A stretch of DNA of 64,000 nt from Mesotaenium endlicherianum (taxonomy: Eukaryota > Streptophyta > Zygnematophyceae > Zygnematales > Mesotaeniaceae): positions 517,345 through 581,344 of the forward strand of contig WELA01003775.1 of assembly GCA_009602735.1 (NCBI GenBank). The letters are read 5' to 3'. Both the position numbers and the translations under genes were made by a program. This document shows positions 13,784-26,049 of the stretch, in pieces (positions within the stretch are counted from its first letter, which is position 1; the number at the start of each line of letters is the position of its first letter). The notes below the pieces were generated by a model. The model was not told where the DNA came from. It searched no databases and saw only the letters and a list, made by a program, of their open reading frames with translations.

Positions 13784-15152
13784 GTCCCTAACGATTCAGT
13801 TCCAGCTTTGAGGACTTGTAAGCAGACCTTTATTATGAGTATGAACAAGTGTCAAGTTACAAAACGAGATACCCCTGGGCCCAAACTCGCCTATGTGAAT
13901 TCACTCGGGATGACCCAGTATGACCACCAGGACTGACCGGGACAGATTGTGCTCAACTACAGTCATAGCATGCGCTAGCAGAGGCCAAGGCCCACCAGCA
14001 TGCACCAGCATATTCCTGTGTCACAAGAACTACTTCCTTACACGCTTAATGCTGGAACGTTGCAAACAACGTGGCTTCCCGGGACCCAACGAAGATGAAG
14101 GCCTATTTGGGGCGCGCGCTGGCGCCGTCCATATCTGTCGTGAAACCAGTCTTTACACGCTTGTTTAAGTCGTCCTATAGACTTCGAAAGGCGTTGCATG
14201 GAGCTGGTGGAGCATGGGTGGAGCCATGTCGTACCGCAGAAGGTCAAGGAGATGAGTCGCTGATGGTTGCAGTTAATTAGCTTCCTGTCATCGTCCGAGT
14301 AAATCAAACCCAGCCCAACAGTTCTAGCAACAGTTTGCTTACATTGCGTTCTTATAGCTCTTCCGTGGTGTTCTGGTACATTGTTCGTTGTATCCATGGC
14401 ATTCCATAAGTTGGAGTCCGGCTGTGAGCTGGAGGTGGTAGATATGTTTGTCAATCAGCTAGCTTGGGCGGGGTCTGCAGGCTTTTAGACGAGTTTTTTT
14501 CTATTATGAGTCCACCTTTGCCCGGCTTGTTGACATCTCGTTGTTGAGCTAAAGAAGCAATAAGGCAAGCTGGGAGGTTGTTGTACTTGCATACCTTGTG
14601 GAATATACAACCTCTCTGTCTTTGTTAATTGGCAACCATTTTCCGTCCGAATATCGGTGGTGCCACTTAATATTGCAAACAGTCACTTAATCTGCACAGC
14701 ATTTCGGGCCGGAGGAATGTGATGGTAGCAATCCACCCATGCTTTGCCGTTGTGCCTAGCTTTTGGCAGAGCTCAAGTGACATTCAGTTCCAATCTGCAT
14801 ATCAAACATTCTCACCAAGGTCAGTCTTATCCACAAATTTGTTGGACTGGTTTTGCAGATGTTATTATTCTGCAAGTAACTTCATATCTAAGCACTCTGC
14901 CAAATGTAAGACTGTCCAAGAATCTGGAAGTCAGTTAGAGCTGAGGATGGCCAGGTTGTGGCCAGAGTTGGACGGATTATTGTGTACACAGCATGAGTTT
15001 CTTCATTTGACCCTTGGCTTTCTCATTACGCAGACACAGGGGACAGAGGACGCAGTCCGAAGTGCTTGAGAGGAGGGCCAGGGATATCTTTTTCATAAAA
15101 ATTAAAAAAGTTAGGCAGCCACACGATAGAAGTTGGCACATCACAGCTGCAG
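13784..15152. other. Intergenic region between divergent genes
   Basis: This lies between the CBS gene start (-) and the first exon I can support of the nuclease gene (+). It should hold both promoters and the unresolved 5' exon(s) of the nuclease gene. A GC-rich island with GGCGCGCGCTGGCGCC near 14110-14130 is the only compositional feature. No core promoter can be assigned. Confidence 0.4.
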
Positions 15153-18100
15153 CCAATAGGGGTGGCAGTAGAGATTCTCAGGGTGGGAGCGGCAGAAGTG
15201 CCCATTCCCCATTTTCGTCCCTAAAGGACATTAAGGGAAACCTACCAGCAAAATCTACAGGACCTGTGAAGCCAGCCAAACAGAAGTCCTCCTTGAAGTC
15301 GAGTGGAGCAGCAGGTGGTGGAAATGAGGGAGGGAAGTTGCAGGGGAAAAAGAATGGCACTAGCAGCAATGGGGGGAAGGCGAGCAGTACAGCCAATGGT
15401 TCTGCCAGCTCTCAAAGTAGCCCTGTAAGAGCTGAGCTGACTAGTCACCAACTTTGAGTGACATCTTGTTCAGTGGTGTGGGTTGGAAGCAGTTGGGCCA
15501 AAGCACATATGCTCTTAGGAGTGCTGTGTGTGCTATTTTGTTAGAAGGCTGTTTCTACGTGTTACAGTAGTAAGCTAGAAGTACTTACCCTTCCAGAGCA
15601 GATTGTCAAGCCATTTATGAATGGTGTACGACGTATTGGCGATAGCCACTGTAATGGATGATGCCTTTGCCATATTTACTCCTCGTAGAGATGGAACTTG
15701 CGTGAGTCACTTTGGTCCCTTGGAGTTGTCTTACCTGTAAGCATCTCTTACTCTTGTGATAGAACTTTCTTGTGCAGAGTCCTGCCCCCAGAATAACGTC
15801 CAACGTTGGTCACAACCTGAAAGTCATGAAAATGTTCAAGGTCAGCTTCTGATCCCTCTTCCTCCCCTCACTGTCTCCAGCTCTCTCGAGCTTAGTAAGT
15901 GCATGAAGGTCCAGTGGAATCAAGTTGTTTGATGGCTGCTTGCTGCCTACTGCACAATTCAATCGACAGCACTGCTCAGATAACGTGGCTGATGGCAAAT
16001 GCAGCGGGATCTCTCCAGTGAGGGCGCCTACGTGGTGTGAGGGACTCACATTATGAGCATGCAGCACTTCTGAGGCAGAAAGAATGTGCTCATGAAGTAT
16101 GTTAGTAGGAATGGCTAGCACATCAGTTGCCAGCTGAGAGTATTTAATGTGTACAAGCAAGCTTCCTCATTTTACAGCTCACCAGCCTGGTCTAGAGCTG
16201 ATGCATATTTCTGTAGCAAGACATGAGCCGTAGGCTGATATGGACAAGTGCACATCATGGTGAACAGTTCGTAGCCTACTACAAGTTAATGGACTTGCTG
16301 AAGCTGCCTTACCGGATGAGTCAGCGGGGTAGTGGTGATCATGACGTTATGAACAATGAGTGCGATCAAGCATCTCCTTATGGTATACATATGTATAAGA
16401 CATCTTATAACACTCCCCTGTAGCTCTTTGATGTGACGTTGACAGGACATGAGGGCAGCCAGGGCGGAGGGGCAGAAGACCGCCACCAGCTACCGGCGGA
16501 AGAAGGAGCCCAAGCTCACGCCCGAGGAGGAGTTTGGTGCCGACTACAACGAACGCACCCTCGCGCTCTATAAGTCAGTATTCCACTCTTCATCTCCTGC
16601 CGAGCGCTTGCACCTGCTTGGAGGCACTGTTGTCCCCCCAGGGCTGGAGGTCGAAGCAGAGTTGAAGTGGGGATTACGACTGGGCACTGGAGGTGGGGCC
16701 ACCTAGGTCTAGACCTGAACCTTGTCCTAATCCTAGACCTAGACCGTGGGCCACTTTAGCGTCTGTGGTTTTTTCTTTGGGGGTTGGGGGAGGTGTATGT
16801 ACCTGCTTCGCCTGGTGTAAGCTATGGCCGTGCCTGTCTTCTAATCCTCTTTCTGCCATGCGCCTTGTGGACGTGCATTCATCCAGCCACTCATGTGCCC
16901 CTGTCTTAAGGCGGTTTCAGTTGGCCACCTGCTTAAATCAACAGGTATAAGGGGCGAAAGGAAATGCACCGATGTTCACCTGCAAGCTGCGTGTGTGCGT
17001 GTGTGGGTGCTTGTGGGCAACAGTGGGGGGGGGGGACTAGGGCCACCTCCAGTGCTGTTCATTGATGGCTACAATGTGTGTGGGAGTGGGGCATGGCCCA
17101 AGCTGAAAAAGCCCTTCATGCAAGGAGACCTTAAAGAAGCTCGCTCGCGGCTGGTGGAGTCCGTCAGCTCCTTCGCCCACATACATGGTACCTGTTGCCT
17201 CCTTTCCACCTCTCCCATGCCAGGACTGCGTGACATACCTGCACAGACACAGCTGCTATGCATAAGTAAGCAGGTCAAGAACCGTGATCTGAGTTGCGGC
17301 AAAGTGGGAGGAGGTGCACACAAATGCCTCTCTTATAGGGCTGTCCTTACTGGACCTGGCGGGTGGGTGACCCACCCGTGGCCCTGCCGCTCGCCTGTAG
17401 CACGAGGACGCTTCTGAACATGCTAAATGTGCCGCTGTTCTCCGAATGACTCCTTCATTTACTACATGCATGTGTGGAGGTTGGTTTCGTCGTTTTGTGC
17501 GTGTGGGCAAGAGCACGAGGATTGCCAGAATTGTTGCTTGCTAGGAGCACTACAGCCAGTACTATGGATGGAAAACGTGACCTCTTGCAGATGTTATGGT
17601 GCTGTCTTAGGACGATCTCCTGTCTTGCTTACCCTGGCTCGACACTTGGTGGCACGGTGGTGGGTGCAGGGGTCAAGGTGGTGGTCGTATTTGACGCCAT
17701 GAGGTCTTGCGGGGTGAACAATAAGGAGACGTGGAATGGGTGGGTATGAGAGTCATTGCCCCTCGGACTTGTCCCCACATGTCGTCTTGCATCAGCATCT
17801 CACATGCCATTGGAATCTTCAGTCGACGAGGTACAGATGAAAACTTGTCAGTTAAAAGGATAATAATGCCCAGCTTGATCAGCTGATATCCGAGCAACAC
17901 CTCTGATGGCCATCATTCCCCTGGCCAGGTGCCCTTTATTTGTCATTATATGAAGGTCAGGATGGAGTTAGAGCTAGCTAGCCAAATCAGTGCTCTCAAG
18001 GTGGGCTCCAATTGCGATGGCCTGCTGCCGAGATAGACAAACAGCGCCAACCACGCCTGTCATGAAATTGGAGAGCGCTGAGAGTTCGTTGGCGACGTGC

Positions 18101-18711
18101 GGGGAATGGTGGGCAGGGTGGACGTGGTGTACACGTGCAGTGAGGATGCTGACTCGTATATCGAGCGCGAGGTACTGCGCCCTCTTCAGCCTTGCCTCTG
18201 GTGATGCTGAGCTACCACTCAAACGTCCTTGCCCTCCCCTCACCACTTCACCTGCACGGCCTTGCATGCCACTCTCAGTGGGACATGAAGGGGTTACATA
18301 AGCACTTGCATTATTGCAGCCACTCTCACATTTGAAGCGGGGGCAATGGGGGGATCGGTGTTTTATCCGACTCAAGTTTCTCCTGCCCGTCCGGTCCTCT
18401 GCTCCTTGCTCCTTTCGTCCTCTGCTCTATCATTTCCAGGGTGTGGTTCTGCAATGGCTGCATGGTTTCGCTTCTACGCCCTCTCAATTAGCAGTAGAAC
18501 TCATACTGCTGCTGTGCTGTTGTACTAACTCGGGGATGATGGGGTGTGGCTGGATGTGGGGCCGGGCCTGGCATGGCAGGTGAAGGTGCTCAAGGATGGC
18601 GGATGCTCGCGGGTGTGGGTCGTCACGCAGGACGAAGCCCTGCGCGTCACTGTCTTCGGATCCGTCAGTACCCTTCACCTCCCCTTCTTCAGCCATACTG
18701 GAGAAGGCATT

Positions 18712-18763
<52 letters not shown>

Positions 18764-18817
18764 NNNNNNNNNNNNNNNNNNNNNNNNNNNNNNNNNNNNN
18801 NNNNNNNNNNNNNNNNN

Positions 18818-18897
<80 letters not shown>

Positions 18898-20159
18898 CAT
18901 CTACATTTACATATATATGTGTGTATATATGTACATATATATATCTATCTATCTAGCTGTTCATATATGTTTAAATACATATATGACGCGCGCATTGCCT
19001 GCGCCTGCGTACTGGGTGCATGGGCATCATGGCAGTCACATACTTGGAGGAGTAACTAGGGCGTTGAGGCCTGTTGCAGAGGGGATGATACAAGTCTCAC
19101 AGGTGTTGACTGTGTGGGCAGTTGGGCTTGCCGCCATGCTGAGCGTACAGGTGCAGTGCAGAAGGGCTGTATATGAATGGTTTGGGTCCACTTGCATTGT
19201 CTACTGACTGCGGCGCTGCTTGCACAATGGTTGGGGGTGGGGGGGGTGGGAGGTTGCAGGGAGGATGTGTATGGACCCCCACAAACCTCGTCGCTGAGGT
19301 ACAGCCCCCTCCTTATTAACTTCCCAAGATGCACAGCGAAGGAACTTTTTTCGTTTTGTAGAGTCAGGACTTTGTGGAATTGTGCACCATCAAGTAGGGC
19401 CTCTGTGTCCACATGGGTGTTGGCACAAAAGTATGTCCGTGTACTTCGACCGTTCTCGCGCATCGACTCCAACAATCCTGTGGGCATTTCTTGACACCAT
19501 TCAGTGGTGCCTTGGCAAGGTTGGGTATGATGCTGTCGCATGGAGAAAGGAAGGAGTGTGTAGCCGCTACGCGTGTGAGGCAGTAGTAGGTGCTGGAGGC
19601 TATGCTAGGCAGCGGACTCTGTCAACACCTGGGAGCGCTAACAGCAGGGCATGAGTGCCAGGCAGAGTGTGCTTCCTTTTGTCTACTGATGCTAACATAG
19701 GGAGCAAGCGCGCACGTGCAGTTGAAGGCGGCCCAGAAGGAACTCGAAGAGCTCATGAAGCCCAAGGAGTGAGACACCCTGTCTGCCCTCCTGCCTTCTC
19801 CATTGCTTCCTTTGTGGCATTTTGTGCAGTAAGACTTGGAGCAGCAGCAGTCGTGTGGGCAAAGCAACTATATCTTGCCCACAAATATGTGCCCTCTATC
19901 CGTCTTCAGAGGTAGCTAGAGCTTGGTCTGCTCTGCTCTAATTGTGAATATAGCTGCCGTGAGTACTGCTGCTGTGGCTCGCTAGACCCTGATCTGCTTT
20001 GCTGACGACCTCCAGGATGCTGCTGCGGCTGGCGGGGTGGGTGTGTGCAGCCCCTACTCGACGGTGGGGAAGCATCTGGAGTACAACATTGATGAGGCCA
20101 CCCGTAATCAGCTCCTGGAGTTGCGCCGCCAGCTGTCCCGCGAAGAGTACGGCCTCTAG
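15153..20159 (+). CDS. YacP-type NYN-domain ribonuclease, 5' end unresolved
   Basis: The exons are 15153-15424, 16446-16573, 17024-17187, 17670-17739, 18117-18171, 18580-18663, 19701-19768 and 20051-20159 (TAG). All join in phase and give about 316 residues after an undefined start. The first exon is low-complexity (Ser/Gly/Lys), as expected for a linker after a transit peptide. The NYN/PIN-like core then appears: VLFIDGYNVCG (first acidic metal ligand), VKVVVVFDAMR, YTCSEDADSYIERE and WVVTQDEALRV, closing with GASAHVQLKAAQKELEEL. The tail is helical and charged, ending REEYGL. The family acts as a metal-dependent RNase in bacteria, and plant copies are mostly predicted plastidial. The 17024 acceptor lies before an 11-G run, and an alternative TAG acceptor at 17040 would break the phase. 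Intron 6 holds a CT microsatellite and an N gap. Confidence 0.85.
18714..18896 (+). repeat. (CT)n microsatellite with a 54-base assembly gap, then (AT)n
   Basis: A pure CT run starts at 18714, is interrupted by N at 18764-18817, continues to 18880 and passes into an AT run. It lies in the intron after the 18580-18663 exon of the NYN nuclease gene. The open frames crossing it on both strands are artefacts of the repeat. Confidence 0.95.
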
Positions 20160-21515
20160 GCACGGCCACGGCTGGTCTCGGCACTCGCTTGCTGTGTTGG
20201 TAGGCGTATGCCCCAGAGTGTGCTAGCTACAGGTGCTGCTGCCACCGTCACCTTTTGGCACTCTGCGCAGGCACCTAGGTAGCCCTAGCAAGGTCGCCTC
20301 CCAAGAATTTCCACTACCAACAGCAGAGCAGCCCTACGCGAGTGCCCTCCAGATGCTGGTGAGCTGGCAAGCACACCCTGGTAGCTCCGCCTTCTGATGC
20401 TCCGCCTTTGATCTTCCTTGATCTTCCTTGACTGTGTGCATCATCTGCAAGTTGCAAGCATATGCTGGAGAGCAGAAATTTCGTACATTCTTAGTTGTTG
20501 CGTTCCTGGAGAGGTTGGCGAAGCATTCTCTCCAGTGAGACCCCAGAAGAGATCACGTCTCACTTGGGCCTTTCTCTGATGCTTGTTGTCCTCGTCTGCC
20601 GTCCGGTTACAGTGATGCAAGCAGCTGCATGCATACATTGTGAAACAGGGAGGCAAATCACTTGTTGTGCAGGTGTTTCTCTGGGGTCTTTCTGCACGTG
20701 GACAGGATATGGCAAGAGTCAACATATGTCTACGTTGATCATGCCTTAAGAAATAGTCTTGATACGCTCATGGCGAGGTAAGGTGATTGCTTTCCATTCT
20801 GATTCTGAAGGGGCCAAACAAATGTGAAGCTGACATCCACTTGCAGGCGTTTTTGACAGATGGATCTGCTCCAACCGGATGCTGAAAAGGGACGCTAGCT
20901 AGAACTGCAGAGGCTACAATCCGTCAGAGGTTTTCTGTACTCACTGCTCAAGTGCTGAGCTTCTGATTTTTTACTCTGGCAGATGTTGTGTCAACATCTT
21001 TGGCACATGTCTCTGAAGAAGGGCTCCAAAATATTGTCTATTTCTGGTTTACGCTCATGGTGTAAGCATATTTTGTTTGTTTCGTGTACTTTTCTTCTGT
21101 GCATTCGTAACAATACCTCTGCTCCCTTGGGGCATCACTTTGTGATAAAGATGATAGAAGAAAGAATTTGACTTCCTTCAGCGCGTTTGTCAGTCGTATG
21201 TTGCCATTCAATTTTCAGCAATTGATAGATTCGCCCAAGAGTACAGGAACATTTTAAAGATGGGATAAAATATTTTACTGGTATCCAGTGTGAACCTTTG
21301 CGTCTGCGAGAGCCACAGGTAGACATGTGCATGTATGGAGACATACAGATCATGGTTACTTTTACACTACAAATAGCTACAAAATATACAATTGATGACG
21401 CCAGCACCCACAATGGGGTGCTAAGGTACTGAGCACGCAGAGCTTATAAGGAAAAAAAACTACAGCCAGACGCTATTACTAAGAAAGCTAGAGAGGATTT
21501 TGCAAGCTAGAATAC
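20160..21515. other. Region downstream of the nuclease gene, no gene recognised
   Basis: The first part holds the nuclease gene's 3' flank. A stretch on the minus strand near 20500-20600 can be read as a charged peptide between splice-like ends but has no supporting family match. Nothing else stands out. Confidence 0.35.
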
Positions 21516-21649
21516 CTTCTCGTCTTTGTGCTGTTCACAAGTAAACACGAGGTCATGCCTGAAGAGAGCAAGCTCTTCGGACCTCTTCGACTTCCTGTGG
21601 CAGTAGCTGGTCGGTGCTGAGACGACACAGTGGCCAACAGGTGGCAAGC
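21516..21649 (-). CDS. Single spliced-looking exon of an unidentified gene
   Basis: On the minus strand an acceptor (TTCTGCAG) precedes 21649 and a donor (GAG AAG then GTATTC) follows 21516. The 134-nt exon starts after one base of a codon and ends in phase 0. It encodes 45 residues including LPPVGHCVVSAP, SYCHRKSKRSEELALFR and HDLVFTCEQHKDEK. The composition (Cys, His, Glu, Lys; no low complexity) looks like real coding sequence. I do not recognise the family, and no in-phase neighbour exon could be placed on either side, so it may belong to a gene with long introns or to a gene relic. Confidence 0.45.
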
Positions 21650-22659
21650 CTGCAGAATTTGACAGATGAAACCAGAAAAAGCTGGAAGAATACCTGAGAA
21701 CCAATGGTCAGCTAGAATCAATGTCAACTTGACCAACATGTGCTCATTGACCACATTCTACACAAGCACGTCTTACTTGAGTCCAATAGGGTCCAATGCG
21801 CTCGTGGAATAGTTGGGGACGGTACCAGACGGTACTATTCAAACTTTGACATGCAGTCTGATGCAACCTGGATGCGACGCTGTGCAATGTGTATGTACAT
21901 TGGTGCATGGTGACTACGTGTGCAAGAGGTGACTGCATGTGATGAATTTGGCTTTGTTTATTGCGGAGATATTTAAGGTCAGATAGCCGGTACAAATGGC
22001 CCCAAATGTGTAAATGTGATGCAAGAATGAGAATTAGTATTTCAGTGTCTCTTACTTGAGGACCTATGCAATACGTGTGATTACAGATATCAAGGATCAA
22101 GCACTGCACAATCTAAAAATATTAGAAAGAGGACGCACATTGCCAACTTGTCGATCAACAACAAATGAATAATAAACCGCAAGCTCTTTCATCTTCTGCA
22201 AGTATTAAAGTCAGGTCACTCAAACAGAGATTGTATGAATTTCATGCCTTAAAGGAGATCATCTGAGTACCCAGTAACTAATTACCATTCAACCATCTCT
22301 CGTAAATTGTCATACACGTGCTTTACTTGCATGTATGAATGCAAAATTCCATTTGCCCTGCAAATTCTGGTGACATGCATACAGTTTGTCAGATGCCACC
22401 CTTCTTCTTCGTCTTGGCTAGTTGCATACTTTCTCTAGCTAAAAAAATTCATCTGCAAGTCAATCTTTCGATTGATCAAGCCAGAGTGAAATGGACACAT
22501 TTTTATCCATTCGACATTCAAAAAGACCCCTTGGTAGTACTTCCATAAAATTTTGGTGCCGGTCCTAGCTTATTGATCTTACGTACTGACATTCAAGACA
22601 AGAACTTTAGTGTAAGGACAAGTAAGTCCAAACTTTGTGTAAAAATGTTTTATATGTGC
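21650..22659. other. AT-rich sequence, nothing recognised
   Basis: No long open frame, repeat array or RNA gene is visible here. It may hold introns of the gene to which the 21516-21649 exon belongs. Confidence 0.35.
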
Positions 22660-23429
22660 AAGGCGTCACAGCCGGAAGGACAATTCTTCAGTGCGAGCGT
22701 AGAAACACGTGTATGGGGAGCTGCCATGAGGCAGCAGCACAGCCCTTGTGCAGGAAATGCGACCCGCCTTACGACTGCGACATCGCCACACAGGCCCACC
22801 CGCACAAAGGCAGGACTGGGTGCCACCTGTTTGTACGCACAGGCACCCCTGCCAGCAGAAGCGCAAGCATGCGCAGACCGGTAGCGCGGCGTGATGAGCT
22901 TCGCTTGAATGTTGAGGACCAGGACTGCGTGAAGAAGCGTAACGGCACCACAAGAGAGACAGTCTTGGAAGAACCCTCCAGTCGACCCTGCCCTCATACT
23001 GGCCTCCTCCCCGGCAGCGCAGGTGTAGCCCACCCGCCCGCGGGTGACACATGGCGAGACATGCCTCCCTCTCCTCCTGCTGCAGGCCTCTGCTGCTGCT
23101 GCGGCACCCCAACCAGCACCAACCACAACAGCCATGGCAGCCGCCACAACAACAAGAACAACAAGAAGCGACCAATGGTGTCAGCCCGTGTCGTCCAATC
23201 CGAAAGAAAGAATTTTAAGGAGGAGGCATGCACCAGAAGGCATAGGAGTTAGCTCTAAGCCCGGGGGGGGCCTGCCTAGGCCTGGCCTTGATTCTCTCGC
23301 ACAACCCAGCAGCTTCTCTAGATCATGCGAGAGAACCAAAGCAAGTTGAAGCCAAAGAAGAAGTAGCACCGGAGTAAGGCGAACCCAGCCCTAAGCCTGA
23401 GCCTCTCAAGCCCGAAACCCTGGCAAGAG

Positions 23430-24005
23430 ACAGCTGGAGTTCCTGTTGCTGCTGCCCCTCCTGCTGCAGCAACAGGGGAGGCAGCACAGGATTCAGCCAC
23501 GCCCAGCCCCAACCCCCATACTCCCTTCTACCCCGTTCAACCGGAAGTCGTAACCCTTCCCAAGGGCAGCCAGAGGTCCTGCTGCTGCTGTCTCTGCCGC
23601 TGCAGCAACAAGGGAAGCAGCAGCAGATTCTGATGACCCAGCTCTAACCCTAATGTCCCCAAGCCGTACAACCCTACTTTTCTAGCACCCTTGCCAGAAA
23701 CAGACGGAGTCCCGCTGCTGCTGCCTTTGCTGCTGCAGCAACAAGAGGAAGAAGCAGAGAGAGCTCAGCCTGACCCAGCCCCATCCCTCAAACCCCCCCC
23801 CCAAGACGCTACTACCAGCGACAGCCAGAGTTCTTGCTGCCATCTCTGCTGCTGCAGCAGCAGGGGAAGCAGCAGAAACTTCAGTCGGCCCCGGTCTTAA
23901 GCCTTGAGCCCCCAAGTCCTTTTCACACCCTTCCCTAAACCCGCCCCAGGGACAGCCAGAAATCTCGCTACTGCTGCCTCTGCTGCTGCAGCAGCAGGGA
24001 GAGCA
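23430..24005 (+). repeat. Tandem CTGCTGCTGCAGCAGCAG-type palindromic units, block 1
   Basis: Five imperfect units, spaced roughly 110-150 bases, each read as GACAGCCAGAGTTCCTGCTG followed by CTGCTGCTGCAGCAACAAGG or a close variant and then AAGCAGCAG. Unit centres lie near 23460, 23600, 23730, 23855 and 23985. Each core is self-complementary (CTG on the left, CAG on the right), so each can form a CTG/CAG hairpin on either strand. Confidence 0.75.
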
Positions 24006-24212
24006 GCAACGAATGCCGCCGGCCCCCAACGCCTACCCGTGAACCCCACCATCCACACCCAATCAAACAGCTCAGCAATGCTACAAGGCAACTAACTCCA
24101 AGGAGAGGGAGACGGTCCGCGCGGCTCGAGGCGCACACAATCAAGGAGGAGGGCGGGGGAAGGGCTTATCTTCTGCTCCTGGTAGAAGGCGGGAAGTTGG
24201 CGCGTGGACGTG

Positions 24213-24213
24213 G

Positions 24214-24253
<40 letters not shown>

Positions 24254-24254
24254 C
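24213..24254 (+). repeat. (GCCT)n microsatellite
   Basis: About ten perfect tetranucleotide copies lie inside the first copy of the long dispersed repeat. A short degenerate version is found at the equivalent place in the second copy near 27430. Confidence 0.9.
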
Positions 24255-24657
24255 CGCCTCCTCTTGCAAGCACATGCCAGCTGTGTGCGATGTTGTTGTC
24301 GTTGACGGCGGTCCTTCGACCTGAGACACCACCAAAGAGAAGATCCCAATTTGTCAGAATCTGAACTGGCACTGCATGCTTCAATCGACCGTGCAATCTG
24401 GCCAATCGCTGCCAGCACGCAGCAACAAAGAGGAGATGGGGAAGAAGAAGAAGAAGACAAGGGCTCCACACAAGGAGCGTTAAAAAAGGGCCCGGGAGGC
24501 GGACCAGCGCGCACTGGGCCGGGAGGGGGCAGCGCATCCTCCAGCTCCAACTCTTGCTTTCCCCCTAACTTGAAAGCAAAAAGAAGGGCAACAGGCCAGA
24601 GGGCCCCTTCGCTCTGACTCTGGAGAAACGAAAGTAGGGTAGAAGGGGCGAGCTTAC

Positions 24658-24910
24658 CCTGGAGGGGACAGGGTGTGCGGCGCCGCCACTTGGGAAGGGT
24701 GCCGCCACTTGGTAAGGCACAAAGTCTGGTGGGGCTGGAAGTGCGTGACTGCGCGTGCGCTGCTTCTGCTGCCGCTGCACGTACGTCTGTTCTTTCCAGT
24801 GAAGACGCAATGCCCGCCACTCATGCGAGCCCAACTCGGCTCGCTGCACCTGAGGGCGAGACAGGTGGTTTGACATACGTTGTTCGTACGTCACTTGTTC
24901 CTTGTGACAC
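24658..24910 (-). CDS. Candidate exon of an unidentified gene
   Basis: On the minus strand an acceptor (CGCCTGCCAG) precedes 24910 and a strong donor (AGG then GTAAGC) follows 24658. The 253-nt exon starts with the last base of a codon and ends in phase 0. It encodes CHKEQVTYEQRM, NHLSRPQVQRAELGSHEWRA, LRLHWKEQTYVQRQQKQR and a Pro-rich end with PPDFVPYQ. The sequence is rich in Gln, Arg, Trp and His and is not simple repeat translation. The same frame stays open upstream through RWQKALELKWDMYGTAVWR, so the exon may be longer. The family is not recognised. Confidence 0.4.
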
Positions 24911-25049
24911 CTGGCAGGCGGGCAGGCAGGCAAGCGGGCAACTGGTAGAGAAAGGCGATTCCTCCACACCGCGGTCCCATACATGTCCCACTTCAGCTCT
25001 AGAGCCTTCTGCCATCTCGTCAGCATTGTCCTCCTCGTTCACCAGCCCC

Positions 25050-25260
25050 GCGTTCATCTCCTCCACCTCGCCCTCCTCCTCCTCTCTTTCCTCCTCTCTC
25101 CCCTCCTCTTGCTTGTGCCCTTCGTTCTCCAACTCCTCCTCTCCCTCTTCTTCCCCAGCCTCCTCCTTTTTCTTCTCCTCCTCTGCCTCCTCTTCTTCCT
25201 CCTCCTTCCTCTCTTTCCTCCTCTCATGTCTCCTCTTCCCTTCCTTCCCTCCTTCCAAGT
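25050..25260 (-). repeat. CTC-rich (Glu/Lys-coding on the minus strand) low-complexity tract
   Basis: A polypyrimidine-biased tract of CTCCTC and TCTTCC units. On the minus strand it reads as a Glu/Lys-rich open frame continuous with NEEDNADEMAEGSRAEVG. That could be an acidic region of the gene holding the 24658-24910 exon, but simple-sequence composition alone explains the open frame. Confidence 0.6.
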
Positions 25261-25935
25261 CCAGAGACCTATCAGCTGGACCTTCATCCAGCCGACGCCA
25301 CAAGAGGAAAGCATGCAAAGGGCGATGAGCTCAAAGTTTTCTCCGTCATTCACGAAGATTGCTGATCTAGACACAGCTTCTCACAGTCAGCAGCAGCTGG
25401 AGGGTGATGAGCTCAAAACTTGCTTTGTCATTGACATAAACTGCTGATCACAAACGGAGTTTCTCACGGCCAGCAGCAGCCGTACTCTCTCCTTGAAGTG
25501 CAATGTCTGCCTTCCCTTTGCCATGCAGTACTGTAACTCATGGCAGCTAGAGAAGCCCACCTTGAAGCTAAGCATGTAAAGCATAGTAGTGAGCGTGCAT
25601 GGTCAACGTGGTGAACAAGATCTGATATGGAACACCACTGATCTTAAGACATGCAACCAATTATGTCGAAGGATGGCGACTTACAAAGCAAGGGCTTGGA
25701 GAATGCGATCGGCCTTCCACCAAGACGTACATAGAGGGGGGGGGGGAAGGGGGGGGAGAAAGCTGCGCTGATCGACGGCCCAGGCAGCCAAACATGGTAA
25801 GCACTATGTAGCAGCACCCACAATGCCTTCCAGCGAGTCCAGAAGGGAGCCAGCATGCCAGGCGGCCTTACAAACAAGAAGAGCAGCGAGGGTGGAAGTG
25901 GCAGTGGTGGTGCTCACGGAAAATAACTCCCGTCG

Positions 25936-25956
25936 CAGCAGCAGCAGCAGCAGCAG
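25936..25956 (+). repeat. (CAG)7 trinucleotide run
   Basis: Seven uninterrupted CAG triplets just before the second copy of the long dispersed repeat. Confidence 0.9.
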
Positions 25957-26049
25957 CTCCGGTGCGAAGCAATCAAAGGCACTGCCAGCTGCTCGCCCGG
26001 CCGGCCGCCGCGTCACTCGCACATTACCCATGCCTGAAGGAAGGCCCTG

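Larger units (their letters stand above)
22660..24440 (+). repeat. Long dispersed repeat, copy 1
   Basis: Seen by internal comparison with 26050-27900 and 28440-29290. Shared landmarks in the same order are: GAGCTGCCATGAGGCAGCAG-like start; GGCGTGATGAGCTTCGCTT near 22888; CGTAACGGCACCACAAGAGA near 22938; GGCCTCCTCCCC near 23000; an ATCATGCGAGAGAACCAAAG block near 23323; a run of CTG/CAG palindromic units; CTTATCTTCTGCTCCTGG near 24165; and a final AGAGAAGATCCCAATTTGTC block near 24333. The unit has no protein domain, no clear terminal repeats and no poly-A tail, so the mobility class is unknown. A (GCCT)n run sits near its end. Confidence 0.6.

Noticed and set aside
18484-19207. Long frames with Arg-Glu or Ser-Leu repeats over the CT tract
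   Set aside because: Dinucleotide repeat plus Ns, inside an intron of the nuclease gene.
22635-23252. 205-codon frame in the first dispersed repeat
   Set aside because: Overlapping frames on both strands are open there because of GC-rich composition. The sequence recurs diverged, with broken frames, in copies 2 and 3.
24092-24820. 242-codon minus-strand frame over the (GCCT)n run
   Set aside because: Part of it is tetranucleotide translation (Arg-Gln-Ala-Gly repeats), and it overlaps a better-supported exon in another frame.
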